Source: Hesseltinella vesiculosa (lineage: Eukaryota; Mucoromycota; Mucoromycetes; Mucorales; Cunninghamellaceae). From it: DNA of 64,000 nt. The stretch covers positions 558,001 through 622,000 of the forward strand of contig MCGT01000009.1 of assembly GCA_002104935.1 (NCBI GenBank), given 5' to 3'. The notes beneath the pieces are model-generated. The model was not told the origin of the DNA. It saw only the letters and a list, made by a program, of their open reading frames with translations, and ran no database searches. The position numbers and the translations under genes are program-made. Positions 1 to 10,394 of the stretch are shown here, piece by piece. Within the stretch, counting starts at the first letter, position 1. Each line of letters opens with the position of its first letter.

Positions 1-457
1 CCCAATCAGTTGGAATTTTTGATGGAGATGAAGCAAAAACGGAGACGGGGTGAAAGTGAGGGGGGGGGGACAAAAACCTTTTTCCAAATTTGTAAATTTT
101 TGTCAATAAACAAAAAAGTCAATCACAATTGGCACCATGCAGCAAAACGAGTCAAAAAGGAGGAGGGGGGTGAAGGAGAAAGGGGAAATGGAAGGGGTTT
201 TGGACAAGCAAGGTGATGTTAGGAGAAAAAAAGAGTTTTTTGAACAATGGTGGTTTCTTTTTGTTGCCTAGCAAGCGGACAAAGAAAAAGAAGGGCGGCA
301 AAGTCATGATGGAAACTTCCAAAGGAAAATGGGACGAAATGGTTTTTTTTTCCCTTGCTTCTTTTTTTCCTTCTCTTCTTTATCTTTTTTTTTTTTTTTT
401 TTTTTAATTATTGGCTCTCTAGATAGAACATACTTTTTTTTTTTTTTTTGCATACAA
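1..457. other. Low-complexity 5' flank, no gene seen
   Basis: Purine-rich then pyrimidine-rich DNA with long G, A and T runs. The short open frames here are poly-Phe or poly-Lys products of homopolymers and are not believable genes. The T-rich stretch just before 458 is probably the promoter and leader of the glyoxalase II gene. Confidence 0.6.
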
Positions 458-1470
458 ATGAAAATTATACCAATCGCTGTATTAGAAGACAACTACTCAT
501 ACATCCTTATTGACGACAAAACAAAGGAAGCCGCGGTCATCGACCCTGTCGAACCGATCAAAATCCTGAACGTCATAAGCCAAACCGGGGCCAAACTTTC
601 CAGGTAAAAAAGTTGAGAGCCCGACTGGTTTAAATTCAACCTCTTTCTTTAGTGTCTTTGTCACGCATCATCACTGGGACCATTCTGGTGGCAACATTGA
701 ACTGATAGGTAAAAAGAGGTTTTTCTGACGATCTTGGGCCCAATGAGGAGTTAGGATTAGTGTGACACGAGTGGTGTTAAACTTGGCACTTTTTTTCTTT
801 AGCAAAAAAACCCGGGTTGGCTGTTTACGGCGCAGACGCTCGTATTCCCGAAATCAATTACGTTTGCAAAGATCATGAAAAATTCAACCTTGGCTCACTA
901 GAAATCACCCCTCTACATACACCCTGTCATACCAAAGGCCATGTTTGTTATTATGTCATTGATCCTGCCACCAATGAAAAGGCCGTCTTCACTGGCGAGT
1001 AAGATCCCTGCCATCGAAAAAAAAAAAAAAAAATAGGCTCATCTCCTTCTTTTTAATAGCACCTTGTTTGTGGCTGGCATTGGCGATTTCTTCGAAGGCG
1101 ATGCCCGTGATATGTATCGGATTCTTTTCCATGTCATTACCAAACTACCAGACGATACTTGGGTATATTGTGGCCACGAATACACTAAAAAAAATCTAAA
1201 GGTAAGGCACAGTCGCTGGGGTCCTTTGCGTCTGACCAAGCCCTTTTTTTTCAGTTTGCCATGTCGGTGGATCCGCAAAATGAGCATGTACTAACGAAAT
1301 GGGCCTGGTGTCAAGACAAAGCCATCACAGTGCCTTCGACCATTGGTCAAGAAAAACTATACAACCCCTTCTTACGCGTCAATGAACAAGCCTTGCAGCT
1401 GATCGCCGGAAAAACCGATCCTGTCGAAGTGCTTCATACCCTTCGAGAAATGAATAACAGCGCCCAATAA
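458..1470 (+). CDS. GLO2: Glyoxalase II (hydroxyacylglutathione hydrolase)
   Basis: Hydrolyses S-D-lactoylglutathione to D-lactate and glutathione, the second step of methylglyoxal detoxification, in cytosol or mitochondrion. Five exons fit GT-AG sites and keep frame: 458-603, 653-708, 803-998, 1060-1201, 1255-1470, giving 251 residues, the usual size of the family. The start [17 protein letters not shown] is the standard N-terminus. The metallo-beta-lactamase metal motif THHHWDH sits at the start of exon 2, TPCHTKGH in exon 3 gives another metal ligand, FTGDTLFVAG spans the exon 3/4 junction and supplies the bridging Asp, and CGHEYT in exon 4 gives the last His. The C-terminal substrate-binding region (NPFLR) is present. 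No targeting peptide is obvious, so a cytosolic form is likely. Identification is firm. Confidence 0.95.
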
Positions 1471-1577
1471 TCTTCCCATTTCTTTTTCTTGCATCATAGA
1501 CCCTTTTTCATTGCTCGTTTTAAAAAAAAAACCCAATAAAAAAAATCGTGGCAAACCGATTGCCCTACCCGCATCAT

Positions 1578-2110
1578 TTATTTTAGCTGCGAGACGAGCT
1601 CCTGACACCGACGAGCCATATCATTCGTATGAGCAAGCGCATCGGCCCGTTCCAAAGTCGAGAGAGTGGCTCCAGCATCCTTGAGATCGGCATTGGCCTG
1701 TTGCACTTGTTCATTGAAAGCTTTCCATTGACTTGCCTGTTGCAACAGCTCGGGCACTCGTCGATGGACATGCTCGTTTATCCTGCTCAGGCCCATGGCG
1801 CTTCCGTTCAAACTTGTCAATAGTGTTTTTTCCGTGCCATGTTGAACTTTTGTAGATGCGCATGAGGGTTCAAGAAAATGAGTCATGCCGGCCAGGAAAG
1901 TTTACCTTTGTGGATCTTATCGGCCAAGACGGCCTGGGTATCTTCTTGCGGAGGGTGCGATGAAAACGGAAGGCTCGTGTTGGATGCCCGGCGTGCGTAG
2001 TTGGTCAGCTGGTCAAGGGCCATGTTGGGCCATGGTATCAACGGCGAGTCTGGTCCTGCACTCGCCTCGGCAGCTGTTGTCGATGTCTTGATGGAGCCTG
2101 GGCGATGCAT
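1578..2110 (-). CDS. BORCS8-like subunit of the BORC lysosome-positioning complex
   Basis: Two exons, 1906-2110 and 1578-1846, join in frame to 157 residues. In animals BORC recruits the small GTPase ARL8 to lysosomes and couples them to kinesin. The central helix GLSRINEHVHRRVPELL closely follows the animal BORCS8 pattern (Leu-x-EHV-RRS-PEL), with a preceding segment that also fits (K-V-x-H/D-x-T/F at the exon junction) and a Trp eleven residues on. The rest is predicted helical coiled coil, as in BORC/BLOC-1 small subunits. The N-terminal 65 residues are Ser/Thr/Pro-rich and not conserved. The gene lies tail-to-tail with GLO2, about 107 bp away. Family assignment is by motif recall; a different small coiled-coil family (for example KXD1 or a DASH subunit) is less likely. 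Confidence 0.65.
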
Positions 2111-2190
2111 TCCAAAAAATAAAGAAAAGTGGGCGGAGGCAAAACAAAAAAAAAAAAAGGAGGGGAGGGGCATTTTTTATTTCTATGGCA

Positions 2191-3048
2191 TCACAGCTTT
2201 GCGTGCCAAGGCACGATTTTGGTAGTGTCAAAGAGACCGTTCAAGGATAAAAAGTGGTCAGCAATGGTCCAGTGCAGAGCACGCTGTTGCTCAATGGCAG
2301 GATCGGCTAGATCGTGTCCACAGAGACGTAGGACGTGGTCAGGCGAGAGGGTCTTGCCGTTGCGAAGCTTGAACACCATTTTGGAAAGGGCACGGCAGGC
2401 AAGCACAGGCTGGTCTTGACCAGCCACCTTGTAAATAAAGCGATGCTCCAAAAAAAGCCACTTTTCATTCCAGGAAAACACACGCGATTCAACCGTATAC
2501 TTTTGAAAAGGAGGGATCTCCTTTTTGAAGAGAGTCACGACGCCAGCATTATGACAGAACACATTATGCTCTGGTTCCATCATGGCCTTGCAAAACACCG
2601 TGTACAGCGTTTGAATCCGACTGAAATCCAACACCTTATTGTACGACCTGGCAAAAGAGAAATCACCAGCCAAATGTTTCCACGTGAGTCTTTTTACACT
2701 CCTCTCTTAAAAACGACTTACGAGTTGTTCTAAACGATAAAAACCGGGTCAGTTCTTATGGCTTCTTCTTGTAAGGCTTACCATGTGTTGGTTGTAATCC
2801 ATATCATCAAAGAAGCATCGATGGTCGAGACTCGTCACGCTAAAAAGGGCTAAAAATAACGCTTGTCACCTTGCTATTGGCAAGCCGTCCTTCTTACGTT
2901 CGGGGCAAAGTTGATTCTTTCTTGCTTTTTTAACCAGGGACCTGAGCACCAACCAAGACCGAAGGGTATAGCCCAACGGTAAGGATTTGATATGTGAAAA
3001 GTACAGTAAAAACAAAGGTGCTCCAATAATAAGTGCTTTGGACGGCAT
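2191..3048 (-). CDS. THEM6-like membrane-anchored hotdog thioesterase
   Basis: Four exons (2870-3048, 2782-2839, 2722-2729, 2191-2689) give 247 residues in frame. Residues about 5-20 form a hydrophobic N-terminal anchor, then comes a 4HBT_2-type hotdog domain. The family hallmark DIDFNxHxxNSxY is seen as DMDYNQHMNNSLTW across three exons; the Asp is the expected catalytic or substrate-positioning residue. FSWNEKWLFLEHRFIY forms the long central strands. THEM6-type proteins sit in the ER or mitochondrial membrane and are thought to act on acyl-CoA or related thioesters; the substrate here is unknown. Exon 3 is only 8 nt long, yet is required to rebuild the motif. The 3' end lies about 80 bp from the BORCS8-like start on the same strand. 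Confidence 0.8.
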
Positions 3049-3561
3049 GGCGAGCAGTAAGATAAAAAGGAAAGCGAAAAAAAAAAAAAAAAAAGCTCAG
3101 TTTTTATTTTTGTCACTGATTTTGTCATCGCATTTGACACGGATGTGGGGAATTTCCCTGATGAGGCAATGAGCCAGAAAAGATCTCTCTTTTTCTTCCC
3201 GTTTTTTCATCGCTTGGGCAGGACGAAACATTTCAGGCGCATCCTTCTCTTTTGTTTTTTTTTCTTTCTACCTTGTCAATCGAAGGCAAGCCAGCCGACC
3301 AAAGTCAACGCAAATAAAAAACGGACCAAGAATAAAAAAAGAATGAGCGTTTGCTCTTGCATGACAGCAAACCAAGGCTTGCTTTTTTTTAGCCACCCAG
3401 TAAAAGGATCACCAGCAAACGCTCGCTGTTGTTGTCGACACCAAAGAAACGGGAGCGGACTTTTGATTTTTGGAAAGGAAACGTTTTTGGGCCAGTCTTC
3501 GCCGTTTCTTGTTTTCTTCTTTTTTTTTTTTTTCTTCGTTTCATTCCTATTCAAAAACATC
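3049..3561. promoter_or_regulatory. Shared divergent promoter, THEM6-like / VMA2
   Basis: The 513 bp between two divergent start codons hold only poly-Phe/poly-Lys shadow frames. Long T and A runs (3080-3094, 3519-3533) are the main feature. A CT-rich leader precedes the VMA2 start. No TATA box stands out. Confidence 0.45.
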
Positions 3562-5701
3562 ATGGCAACCACATTTATCTCTGCTCGTGAAGCTTTTGAA
3601 TTGAACAAGTCTGCTGTTACTCGTGACTTTGTTGCTAAACCCCGTCTTGGTAAGCGAGCGTAGCATCCCCTTGCATCCTGGAGGTGTTTTTTGTTATGGG
3701 CCTTGCTTCTTTTTCATCATCTCGAACGTACCGTATCTCATTCTTTTCTTTTCTTTCTCTAGACTATCGTACAGTCGCTGGTGTCAATGGTCCTTTGGTG
3801 ATTCTTGACAATGTCAAGGTAAAATGGCTACCCATCTTGTTGATAGACAGGAACAGCCCATGAACACTGACGTCGTTCCCTTCTTCTAGTACCCTAAATT
3901 CTCAGAAATTGTCGATTTGACGCTGCCTGATGGTTCTGTTCGTGCCGGTCAAGTGCTTGAAGTTGCCGGTAACAAGGCTGTTGTCCAAGTAAGTGGGAAG
4001 AAAGCGAGGAGACTAAAAAAAAAGACGAAACTGTAAAGGGGTTCCAACGATCCCTTTTTTTTTTTTTTTTTGCGCCACGATGATGCCAAGGAGGCGGTAA
4101 CATGGATTTATCTCCAATTTTTTCTCTTGTTAGGTGTTCGAAGGCACAACAGGCATTGATGCCAAAAAAACCCATGTTCGATTCAGTGGCGACACTCTTC
4201 GTATTCCTGTGTCTGAGGACATGCTTGGCCGTGTCTTCAACGGCTCCGGCAAGCCCATTGACAAGGGCCCCAAGGTCTTTGCTGACGACTACTTGGACGT
4301 CAACGGCTCCCCCATCAACCCCTTCTCTCGTATCTACCCCGAAGAAATGATCCAGACCGGTATCTCGGCCATTGACACCATGAACTCCATTGCCCGTGGC
4401 CAAAAGATCCCCATCTTCTCTGCCTCTGGTTTGCCTCACAACGAAGTAAGTTCATCTTCTCCAGCAGCTCTCGTTGCTCACACATAGAAATCCCCTTCCC
4501 GTCTCCAATTTAGATTGCTGCTCAAATCTGTCGTCAAGCTGGTTTGGTACAAAAGCTGGCTCCTACCAAGGATGTCCATGATGGCCACGAAGACAACTTC
4601 TCCATTGTGTTTGGTGCTATGGGTGTCAACATGGAAACCGCTCGTTTCTTCAAGCAAGACTTTGAAGAAAATGGCTCTATGGAACGCGTGACTCTGTTCT
4701 TGAACTTGGCCAATGACCCTACGTAAGAACTCTTTTTTTTTTTTTTTTTTGAATCGCTCCCATCCTCACCATTGTCATCTATTCAGAATCGAACGTATCA
4801 TCACGCCTCGTTTGGCCCTGACAACCGCTGAATACTACGCTTATCAATTGGAAAAGCATGTGTTGGTTATTTTGACCGACATGAGTTCTTATGCCGATGC
4901 CTTGCGTGAAGTGTCTGCTGCTCGTGAAGAAGTGCCCGGTCGTCGTGGTTACCCTGGTTACATGTATACCGATTTGTCCACCATTTATGAACGTGCCGGT
5001 CGTGTTGAGGGTCGCAATGGCTCCATCACTCAAATCCCCATTTTGACCATGCCCAACGATGGTAAGGCCTCTTTACACCCTTGGACGCGGAACTCATCCT
5101 CTTTTTTTTTTTTTTTCTTTTTTCGTACGAATCTAGATATTACCCATCCCATCCCTGATTTGACAGGTTATATTACCGAAGGCCAAATCTTTGTAGATCG
5201 TCAATTGCATAACCGTCAAATCTATCCTCCTATCAACGTGCTTCCTTCTTTGTCGCGTCTTATGAAGTCGGCCATTGGTGAAGGCATGACACGAAAGGAT
5301 CATGGCGATGTCTCCAATCAATTGGTAACGTTGTTGTAGACAAGCACCGCAAGGAGCTCACTTTATTATTTTTTTTTTAATAGTATGCCAAGTATGCTAT
5401 TGGTCGTGACGCTGCAGCCATGAAGGCTGTGGTTGGTGAAGAGGCTTTGAACCAAGAAGACAAGCTCTCGTTGGAATTCTTGGAAAAATTCGAACGCACG
5501 TTTATTGCCCAAGGCGCCTATGAAAACCGTTCCATCTATGACTCCTTGGACTTGGCCTGGTCCCTGCTCCGTATCTTCCCCAAGGAACTGTTGAACCGTA
5601 TCCCTCAAAATGTTTTGGCCGAATTCTATCAACGTGATCGATCCAAGTCCAAGCAACGTTCCAAGGGTGTTTTTGATACCACTGAAGCTGATGAAGAATG
5701 A
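3562..5701 (+). CDS. VMA2: V-type H+-ATPase subunit B
   Basis: Non-catalytic nucleotide-binding B subunit of the V1 head, which with subunit A forms the hexamer that drives proton pumping into vacuole and Golgi. Eight exons are read ([44 protein letters not shown]...; [12 protein letters not shown]...; [12 protein letters not shown]...; [19 protein letters not shown]...; [17 protein letters not shown]...; [13 protein letters not shown]...), about 500 residues, the normal length. Seen hallmarks are [26 protein letters not shown] in place of a canonical P-loop (normal for B subunits), [17 protein letters not shown] segment, [20 protein letters not shown], and the C-terminal RIFPKELL. A candidate AATAAA signal lies at about 5779. 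Introns carry T runs of up to about 18 nt next to the acceptor. The start is the first ATG after the pyrimidine-rich leader. Confidence 0.97.
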
Positions 5702-6459
5702 ACAAATCCCACCTTTTCCCCTCATCTCATACTCCCCTCTTTTTTAAATTTTTTCTTTTGTGCCTTTTTGGACCAAACAAATAAAAAAAAGACCTCGTTG
5801 CTTTGTATCTGCTGCTGGCTCACCTCTATCACTCCCACGCCTGCGCACACTCATCTACCCAAGCCGATATCCTGCACAGCATATACTACATCCAGGCTGG
5901 GAGTCTTAGCCATGGCTACTAGGGTATATTTTTAGACTGCTAACACCATAGCCCCTTACAGCCCAACGCTTGCGATAAAGTGCCAGCCCGCCTCCAGCCA
6001 TACCGGTAAATCAAAAAAGCAGGCTGGACATCATTACCATAGTCTCTCCAGATATGCATCACCTTGCTGTCATAGTGCCACGTCAAAATGTCGTTTTGCC
6101 CATCCTGCCATGATTTCACCATCTCCTTGGACAATGGAGTTGCCCCGCTCATAAGTTTTTAAAAATCAATAAACGGAAGCTTGGGGAAACACAAGAAAAA
6201 GATCTCCTTCCTCTCATGTCATTCCCTACATTGAAGGTCTGGCTAGCATTGACGCGCGCGGTTTTTTATTTATTTGGACGCTGCGTTCAAGCTGCGCAAA
6301 GTTCTGCAGCAATGAACTGCCCCCAACTAAAAATGAAAGTAACACTTCCTTTAAGAGCCAATCACCTCTCTTGATGGGCTGGTCAGTGACCGTAGGCAGT
6401 TCTTTGAAGGATGCAATTTTTCTTTGAAGGATGCGTTTATTATGAAGAGAGTGGGGCAC
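5702..6459. other. Intergenic stretch with VMA2 3' UTR
   Basis: Holds the VMA2 trailer (AATAAA at about 5779) and the downstream flank of NOC4. Only one short open frame (5940-6152, minus) is not low-complexity; it is listed separately. Nothing else is recognised. Confidence 0.5.
5940..6152 (-). CDS. Possible small ORF of unknown function
   Basis: A 70-residue ATG-started frame with ordinary composition, rich in Trp and Tyr (MVKSWQDGQNDILTWHYDSK, then IWRDYGNDVQPAFLIYRYGW). It does not resemble a family I know and shows no signal peptide or membrane segment. It lies 3' of NOC4 on the same strand, so it may be a short gene, a gene relic or chance. Kept only because its composition is unlike the homopolymer frames nearby. 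Confidence 0.2.
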   Translation of the reverse strand: MSGATPLSKEMVKSWQDGQNDILTWHYDSKVMHIWRDYGNDVQPAFLIYRYGWRRAGTLSQALGCKGLWC

Positions 6460-8473
6460 CTAGAGTTCCCAGACACAGGTGGCAGGTTTTTCAAAGGAGA
6501 GAGCAGGTGCCTTTTTATGCCGGCGTTCGATTTCGGTCTTGAAGAACTAGAAAGGCGGTAGGTTAGAGCATGCGACAAGCGATTCAAAAAGCAGGGGGAG
6601 AGCGCTTACTGTGCTATAGGTATGATCCAAAAAGTCTTCGAGGTTGTACTTTGGTTTCAAGAATTGCTCGGTGAAGATCTTGGCAAGAGTAGACACGTTG
6701 GCATAGTAATGCTCAGACAGGGTTTGCAGTTCCCACAAGGACGATTCCATGGCATGGCATTCATAAGGATTGGGCTCGTCAAAGTTAAAGGGGTCGTCCT
6801 GTTCTACCGTGGCATCGGCTCGGTGGATCAGTTTCATACAAGTAGGATGCCGTTTCAGCAAGTTGTAAATCATCGGGATGATGATAACACAGGCTGCAGG
6901 AGGCGCAGTCAACGACAGTCGTGCTAACCGCTTGATAAACGCAGCAATTAGATTGGCAGACAGGTACCTGGACGCCAGAAAAAAAAAGTGAGCTTCCTGC
7001 CCAAGTAAAACTGACTGCTTCTTACGTGGACGATAAAAAGAGATCCAGCAAACGGAAGAAACGGCTGCGATACTTCATATGCAGCACATTACGGTCCAGC
7101 AAGGTGTAGAGTTTGTGATAAAAGTCGGGGTAATCCCTGTATGAAGAAGTGAGTGAGTTGGATAGGACGGCAGACGGAGGAAGCCTTACAGGTTATGCTC
7201 GTTCATCAAAGTGAAGACACCATTCAGGGCCAGCAGACTGACGGCGCCTCCGACATTGTAGGCATCGGTCAAAAAGTCCATCATCAATCGAGGATCGGTC
7301 ATGTGAGGGAGGATACGTTTGTGCATGACCAACAGACATTGGCGATAGTAATCTTCGGTCATAGGCAGGCGCAACAATGCCAACCAGCAGTGGGTAAAGG
7401 ACCGCTTGTGCACAGCCATCTGGAGCAAAGGCGGCAACGTCTTTTGGCTGGGCTTGGCTTTGTCGTCCATCTCGTCGTCCTCATTTCCCGAAAGACCATC
7501 ACCCAAGAGATCGTCCAGAGTATCATCGTCCACGCCGTCTTCCGATGGCTTTGAAGGGTGCACGGTCCAGAAATCATCCAGCTCGGCGCTTTCGGTGGGC
7601 ATGGAAACGATAGCCTCGGTCACGGCAAATGTGTTGACCAGCAGCTGGTGCAACTTGGGAGTGGATGACGGACGCTTGGCAGGGGTCGCGCGCTGCTTTT
7701 TCTTTTGTTGTTTGGTGTCTTGGTCTTTCTCCTCCTTCACACCTGTCGCTTGTTTTAATGCCTTGTCGATCACCTCGCTAATAAAAAAAAGCCGGTGAGC
7801 AACGGGTGGGGCTGTTCTGTGCGATTGCACTTACGCAGCATCCTTGTAGAAGTAATGGCGCAGATCATCGTAAACATTGACATATTTTTCGACAAATTCT
7901 TTTTGCAATGGGCCGATAAAGTGAGGGGATTGGAGCAGGGTGCTGACCAGGAGGCCGTAGTACTGGTTGGCAAAGTAGCCGGTAACAGCCTGCTTTTTGC
8001 TGACTTGACGCTGGGTGTGGGCTTCACTTTCGGTTTTGATGAGGTGGAGCAAAATGGACATGGCTGGCAGTTGCAAACCAGGCTCATCTTGGTCGAGCAA
8101 GTCCCGCAGACGTGCTTGGAAGTCATGGTATTGGTCGCGCAGCCAAAGAATCACTTTGGCGACATTGCTGGATTTGTCTTCTGATTTCGAAAGGGGGCGC
8201 AGATCGCCTTGGACAAGATAATGCGTGAACACTCGATGCAAGGCATGGATGGCGGCATGGACGATCTTGGGTTGTGTGGATTGTGCAATCTGTAAAAGAT
8301 CAACCAAGTTGTTCAGTTGGGATTTGTCGTTCAGCGTCGCTTCCAAGGTCCGGATCCGGTGCTTTGCTTCTTTGGCATCCAGCTAAAGACAAGGACCAAA
8401 GACATTAGCTTTTCATTGGTGGGTGTTCTGTCTTTTTTACCTGGTCGTTGGATCTCTTTCGTTTTTGTGACAT
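6460..8473 (-). CDS. NOC4: Nucleolar complex protein 4 (NOC4), 40S ribosome biogenesis
   Basis: NOC4 pairs with NOP14 and is needed for maturation and export of the small ribosomal subunit. Six exons are read: MSQKRKRSNDQ (start 8473); LDAKEAKHRIRTLEATLND...; SEVIDKALKQATGV...; DYPDFYHKLYTLLDRNVLH...; YLSANLIAAFIKRLARLSL...; FFKTEIERRHKKAPAL..., ending in CVWEL at 6460. The CBF/NOC domain is clear: LNGVFTLMNEHNLDYPDFY, LFLSSTYLSANLIAAFIKRL, LTAPPAACVIIIPMIYNLLK, and the ending with DPFNFDEPNPYECHAMESSLWEL. The N-terminus is a basic nuclear/nucleolar signal and an acidic linker lies mid-protein, as in known NOC4 proteins. Length about 560 residues. It is divergent from the WDR44-type gene across about 750 bp. 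Confidence 0.92.
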
Positions 8474-9222
8474 GCTTTAAATCTGGTATGAAAGAGAAAA
8501 AGGGAGAATTAAAAAAAAAAAAAAGTGAAAAAGCCACACGGCTGACTTCTCCGCTTTTTTTTCTTTTTTCCCGTAGTGCAACGGAATGCTGATGCCAGTG
8601 GGTCTTTCTCTTGTTGCATTGAAAGGATGGCACTCAGTATGCTGTGTGCCGGCCTATTGGGGCAACTCGAAGGTTGAATGCAGAGTCAAGATGGCGTGTT
8701 GCTAGGCTACCGATGTCACCGTCCCCAATAAAAAGAGCCTTTCAAGACTTTTGCTCGTTCAGCCCCGCAGCGTTTGAAGAGCCTCTTGTCATCGTATGCG
8801 AAAGCTGCATCTGATGTGCTCAGAAGAGTGCTTTTGGCAATACTAAAGTGGAAAAGATAGCATCGGGTCTTGCTGAGCTAAAGCGGATCGATCTGATAAT
8901 TTCCTTGGGTGCACAATTGCAATGAAGAACGAGACTTGGTGCGAAAATCATGCCGATGGGTGGACGTCGCCCAGCCAACTCGGGTTCAAAAGTGCTCGGC
9001 CGCCCTCGAGACAAAAAAGGAAAAAAAAAATAAGCACCTGCTTTTTTGCCGTTGTTTGTCTTTCCGTTTCTTGTTTCAAAGAGTAAAAAAAAAAAAAAAA
9101 AAGGGACATTTCACGAGGTTACTTGTTTCAGCTTGGTTTCTTATCGTACACTACCACTTTTTTTTTGTTAACCCTCGAAGAGGTTGGTCTTTTTGCTTTT
9201 TTATTGGCTCCCTTGTACTGTC
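8474..9222. promoter_or_regulatory. Divergent promoter region NOC4 / WDR44-like
   Basis: About 750 bp between divergent starts. A-runs at 8511-8524 and 9087-9102 and CT-rich tracts are present. No tRNA, repeat or credible coding frame was found. Confidence 0.4.
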
Positions 9223-10316
9223 ATGGCAACATTTGAAGACCCCAATCAGTCCCCACATCCCAACGCTCATTCATCCTACGCAAGCAATGGGTCGGCCATG
9301 ACAAAAAGTAAAGTGGATTCTGTAAAATACTTACCGTTGGCATGGAAAAGCTCACACAACATTCCTTGATTGGCTTTTTCCTGCAACCTTAAATAGGCTT
9401 GGACACTGACCCTACGTCGTCGTCTTCCACCGAAAACAACACCATTGCATCAGTATCGTCTTCATCGTCGCGAATCCAGCCTCTTGGCTATCAAGACCGG
9501 CCTATTTCAGTCTCTGTATATGAACATCAAAGTGACTCATCAGACCAAGATGACTTGGACGACCCAGCCAAGTCCATCACCCCCAAACCCAAAAAGTAAG
9601 TGTGGAAAAAGGTGTGGGCCAAGCTCAGGGTAGGTTTTCTTTTAGGAAAAAGTCGAAAGATTTTCTTTCCATCATGGGTTTCCGACGACACGCCGCTGCC
9701 AAGCCAAATTATACCCACCAAGACGACAGCGAAGAGGATGAGCAGGAGATCAGCAAAACAAGACGCCGTAGCATGGAGTCGACCCATTCACTCAGTCTCA
9801 CCTCACTACACCAACTAGCACCCCACGGCCAACGTTACGTCAAGGTAAAACAAAAGGCTCAATATGTCTTTGTCTCACCTTGTTTAGCAGGTTAAATCCA
9901 AAGCAAAGTCCAGTAGCAAATATCTGTCGAAAATGATCCTTGCCCAGGTATTGGCAACCGACGCCCAGACTTCACCACATGACCATCCCGACCCTGATCC
10001 CCATCCCAGTCGACCTCACCAAGCCGTCTGGGCTCTCAAGTTCAGCAAAGACGGCAAATATGTAGCCGCAGCGGGTCAGGACTGCACCATTCGCGTTTGG
10101 CAAGTCATCAATGATACCAGCCATCCTGAAACCATCAAAGTGTTTGATGACAAGCCCATTCAAGAATACAAGGGTCACACTGCCGACATCTTGGACATCA
10201 GTTGGTCAAAGGTAAAAACGAGAGGGCACCCCAGGACACGCGGTTTCTTATGTATTTCGTAGAACAACTTTTTACTGTCGAGCTCCATGGACAAAACCGT
10301 CAGGTGAGGTGAAAAA

Positions 10317-10394
<78 letters not shown>

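Noticed and set aside
3145..3663. 172-codon plus frame ahead of V-ATPase B
   Set aside because: Phe/Lys-rich leader sequence; the true start is the ATG at 3562 matching the conserved N-terminus.
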